From positions 1 to 64,000 of the forward strand of contig JACIXY010000016.1 of NCBI GenBank assembly GCA_014360195.1: a stretch of DNA of 64,000 bases, in the 5' to 3' direction. The DNA is from Bacillota bacterium (GTDB lineage: Bacteria; Bacillota; SHA-98; UBA4971). The number at the start of each line of letters is the position of its first letter. The first letter of the stretch is position 1. The position numbers and the translations under genes are program-made. The notes under the pieces are model-generated. The model was not told the origin of the DNA. It did no database searches and saw only the letters and a program-made list of their open reading frames with translations. Shown one piece after another: positions 63,525 through 64,000 of the stretch.

Positions 63525-63992
63525 TCACCACTCAAGAATGGCACCCGCATCACTCCTGAGTTGGTCAAGACAGGTCTCCACGATCTTCTTGACCGTGGTA
63601 GCATCAAGGTCGAGTTGGTCCTCAAGAAGAGTATTGGTGTCGATCACGACGCTTCGGTCTCCGCCCGGGAGTGAGGAAATGGAAAACCGCACCCATCGAT
63701 TCACCAGTATCCCCTGCACTTTGGTTCGACAGAGCCAAGCGATACCTATCTCTTCCGCATCCAGCATCTTGCCAGCAGCCACGTACCGTGAGCGAATAGC
63801 CTCTAGGTTTATGTCCTCAGAGACCTCGAACGTCACAACAAAGCCCAGACGCTGAACCTTCAGCCTGGCTTGCTCAACAAAGTAACGCGTCAATTCCTCG
63901 CTCAAAGCAGTGACCCTGTTGCCCCAGCTCTGACCCGCTCGCCACTCTAGGATAAGGTCAGCTCTTGTATACCCAACCGTAAGCTGGCCCAC
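63525..63992 (-). CDS. Hypothetical protein near right edge (may extend beyond the window)
   Basis: 155 residues from a GTG at 63992, with GCGAGGT just upstream; a longer N-terminus outside the window is possible. ELTRYFVEQARLKVQRLGFV and VTFEVSEDINLEAIRSRYVA, then GDRSVVIDTNTLLEDQLDLD. No family is recognised. First gene of a co-directional three-gene set that ends with the HEPN-like gene. Confidence 0.5.
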   Translation of the reverse strand: MGQLTVGYTRADLILEWRAGQSWGNRVTALSEELTRYFVEQARLKVQRLGFVVTFEVSEDINLEAIRSRYVAAGKMLDAEEIGIAWLCRTKVQGILVNRWVRFSISSLPGGDRSVVIDTNTLLEDQLDLDATTVKKIVETCLDQLRSDAGAILEW

Positions 63993-64000
63993 ACCTCGCT

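Noticed and set aside
1-64000. tRNA or rRNA genes
   Set aside because: No cloverleaf or conserved rRNA stretch was noticed. A tRNAscan or Infernal run was not possible, so small RNAs could have been missed.

Overview
The window most likely comes from an anaerobic, spore-forming (or formerly spore-forming) Bacillota. The signs are a tungsten-type aldehyde:ferredoxin oxidoreductase gene, a spore photoproduct lyase C-terminal relic, an ISLre2-type transposase relic, and FadR/IclR-regulated sugar ABC transporter operons. Both solute-binding proteins have plain Sec signal peptides with no lipobox cysteine, which hints at a two-membrane (diderm) lineage. Genus and species cannot be read from this sequence.

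About two thirds of the window (1-48.3 kb, apart from 23.2-28.4 kb) is an accessory island of defence, toxin-antitoxin (TA) and broken genes. In order: a Doc-type cassette cut by the left edge; TumE/TumA-like and HEPN relics; a TcmP/Gp37 (DUF5131) pair (2.2-4.2 kb); a broken serine protease and a broken RusA (5.2-6.5 kb); two adjacent hairpin-rich satellite arrays with no gene (7.45-8.75 kb); a YgiT-type antitoxin relic; a 1670-residue DUF1998 helicase with an 843-residue membrane-anchored partner (10.6-18.2 kb); a PARIS-like ATPase/DUF4435 pair (19.3-21.2 kb); an orphan AbiEi gene (22 kb) and a deleted second copy (34.6 kb); a PIN/UPF0175-like pair (29.4-30.1 kb); an XRE-ImmA/IrrE + PIN + E2-like/SEC-C operon (31.2-33.4 kb); a HicA toxin with a long partner (35-36.3 kb); a giant STAND NTPase with a nuclease-like N-terminus (38-43.2 kb); an unknown protein + SecB-like chaperone + PD-(D/E)XK-like protein operon (44.5-46.6 kb); and a second, damaged Doc cassette (47.7-48.3 kb). 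A HEPN-like gene and two unknown genes lie at the right end (62.5-64 kb).

Scattered between these cassettes are at least thirteen pieces of one DegT/DnrJ/EryC1-type aminotransferase gene. All lie on the minus strand, and several share breakpoints. They border or fuse with TA genes, so they may act as homologous seams along which cassettes are exchanged.

Two metabolic operons are intact. At 23.2-28.4 kb a FadR-type regulator, a PLP-dependent Cys/Met-metabolism enzyme, a sugar-binding protein and two MalF/MalG-type permeases are co-oriented, with no ATPase gene. At 49.0-61.8 kb eleven co-directional minus-strand genes encode a ribose/AI-2-type ABC importer, an MFS carrier, an IclR regulator, a 2-hydroxyacid dehydrogenase, an FGGY kinase, a class II aldolase, a tungsten aldehyde oxidoreductase and a MoaD/ThiS-like protein. 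The likely logic is import, phosphorylation, aldol cleavage to DHAP plus a small aldehyde, and ferredoxin-linked oxidation of the aldehyde.
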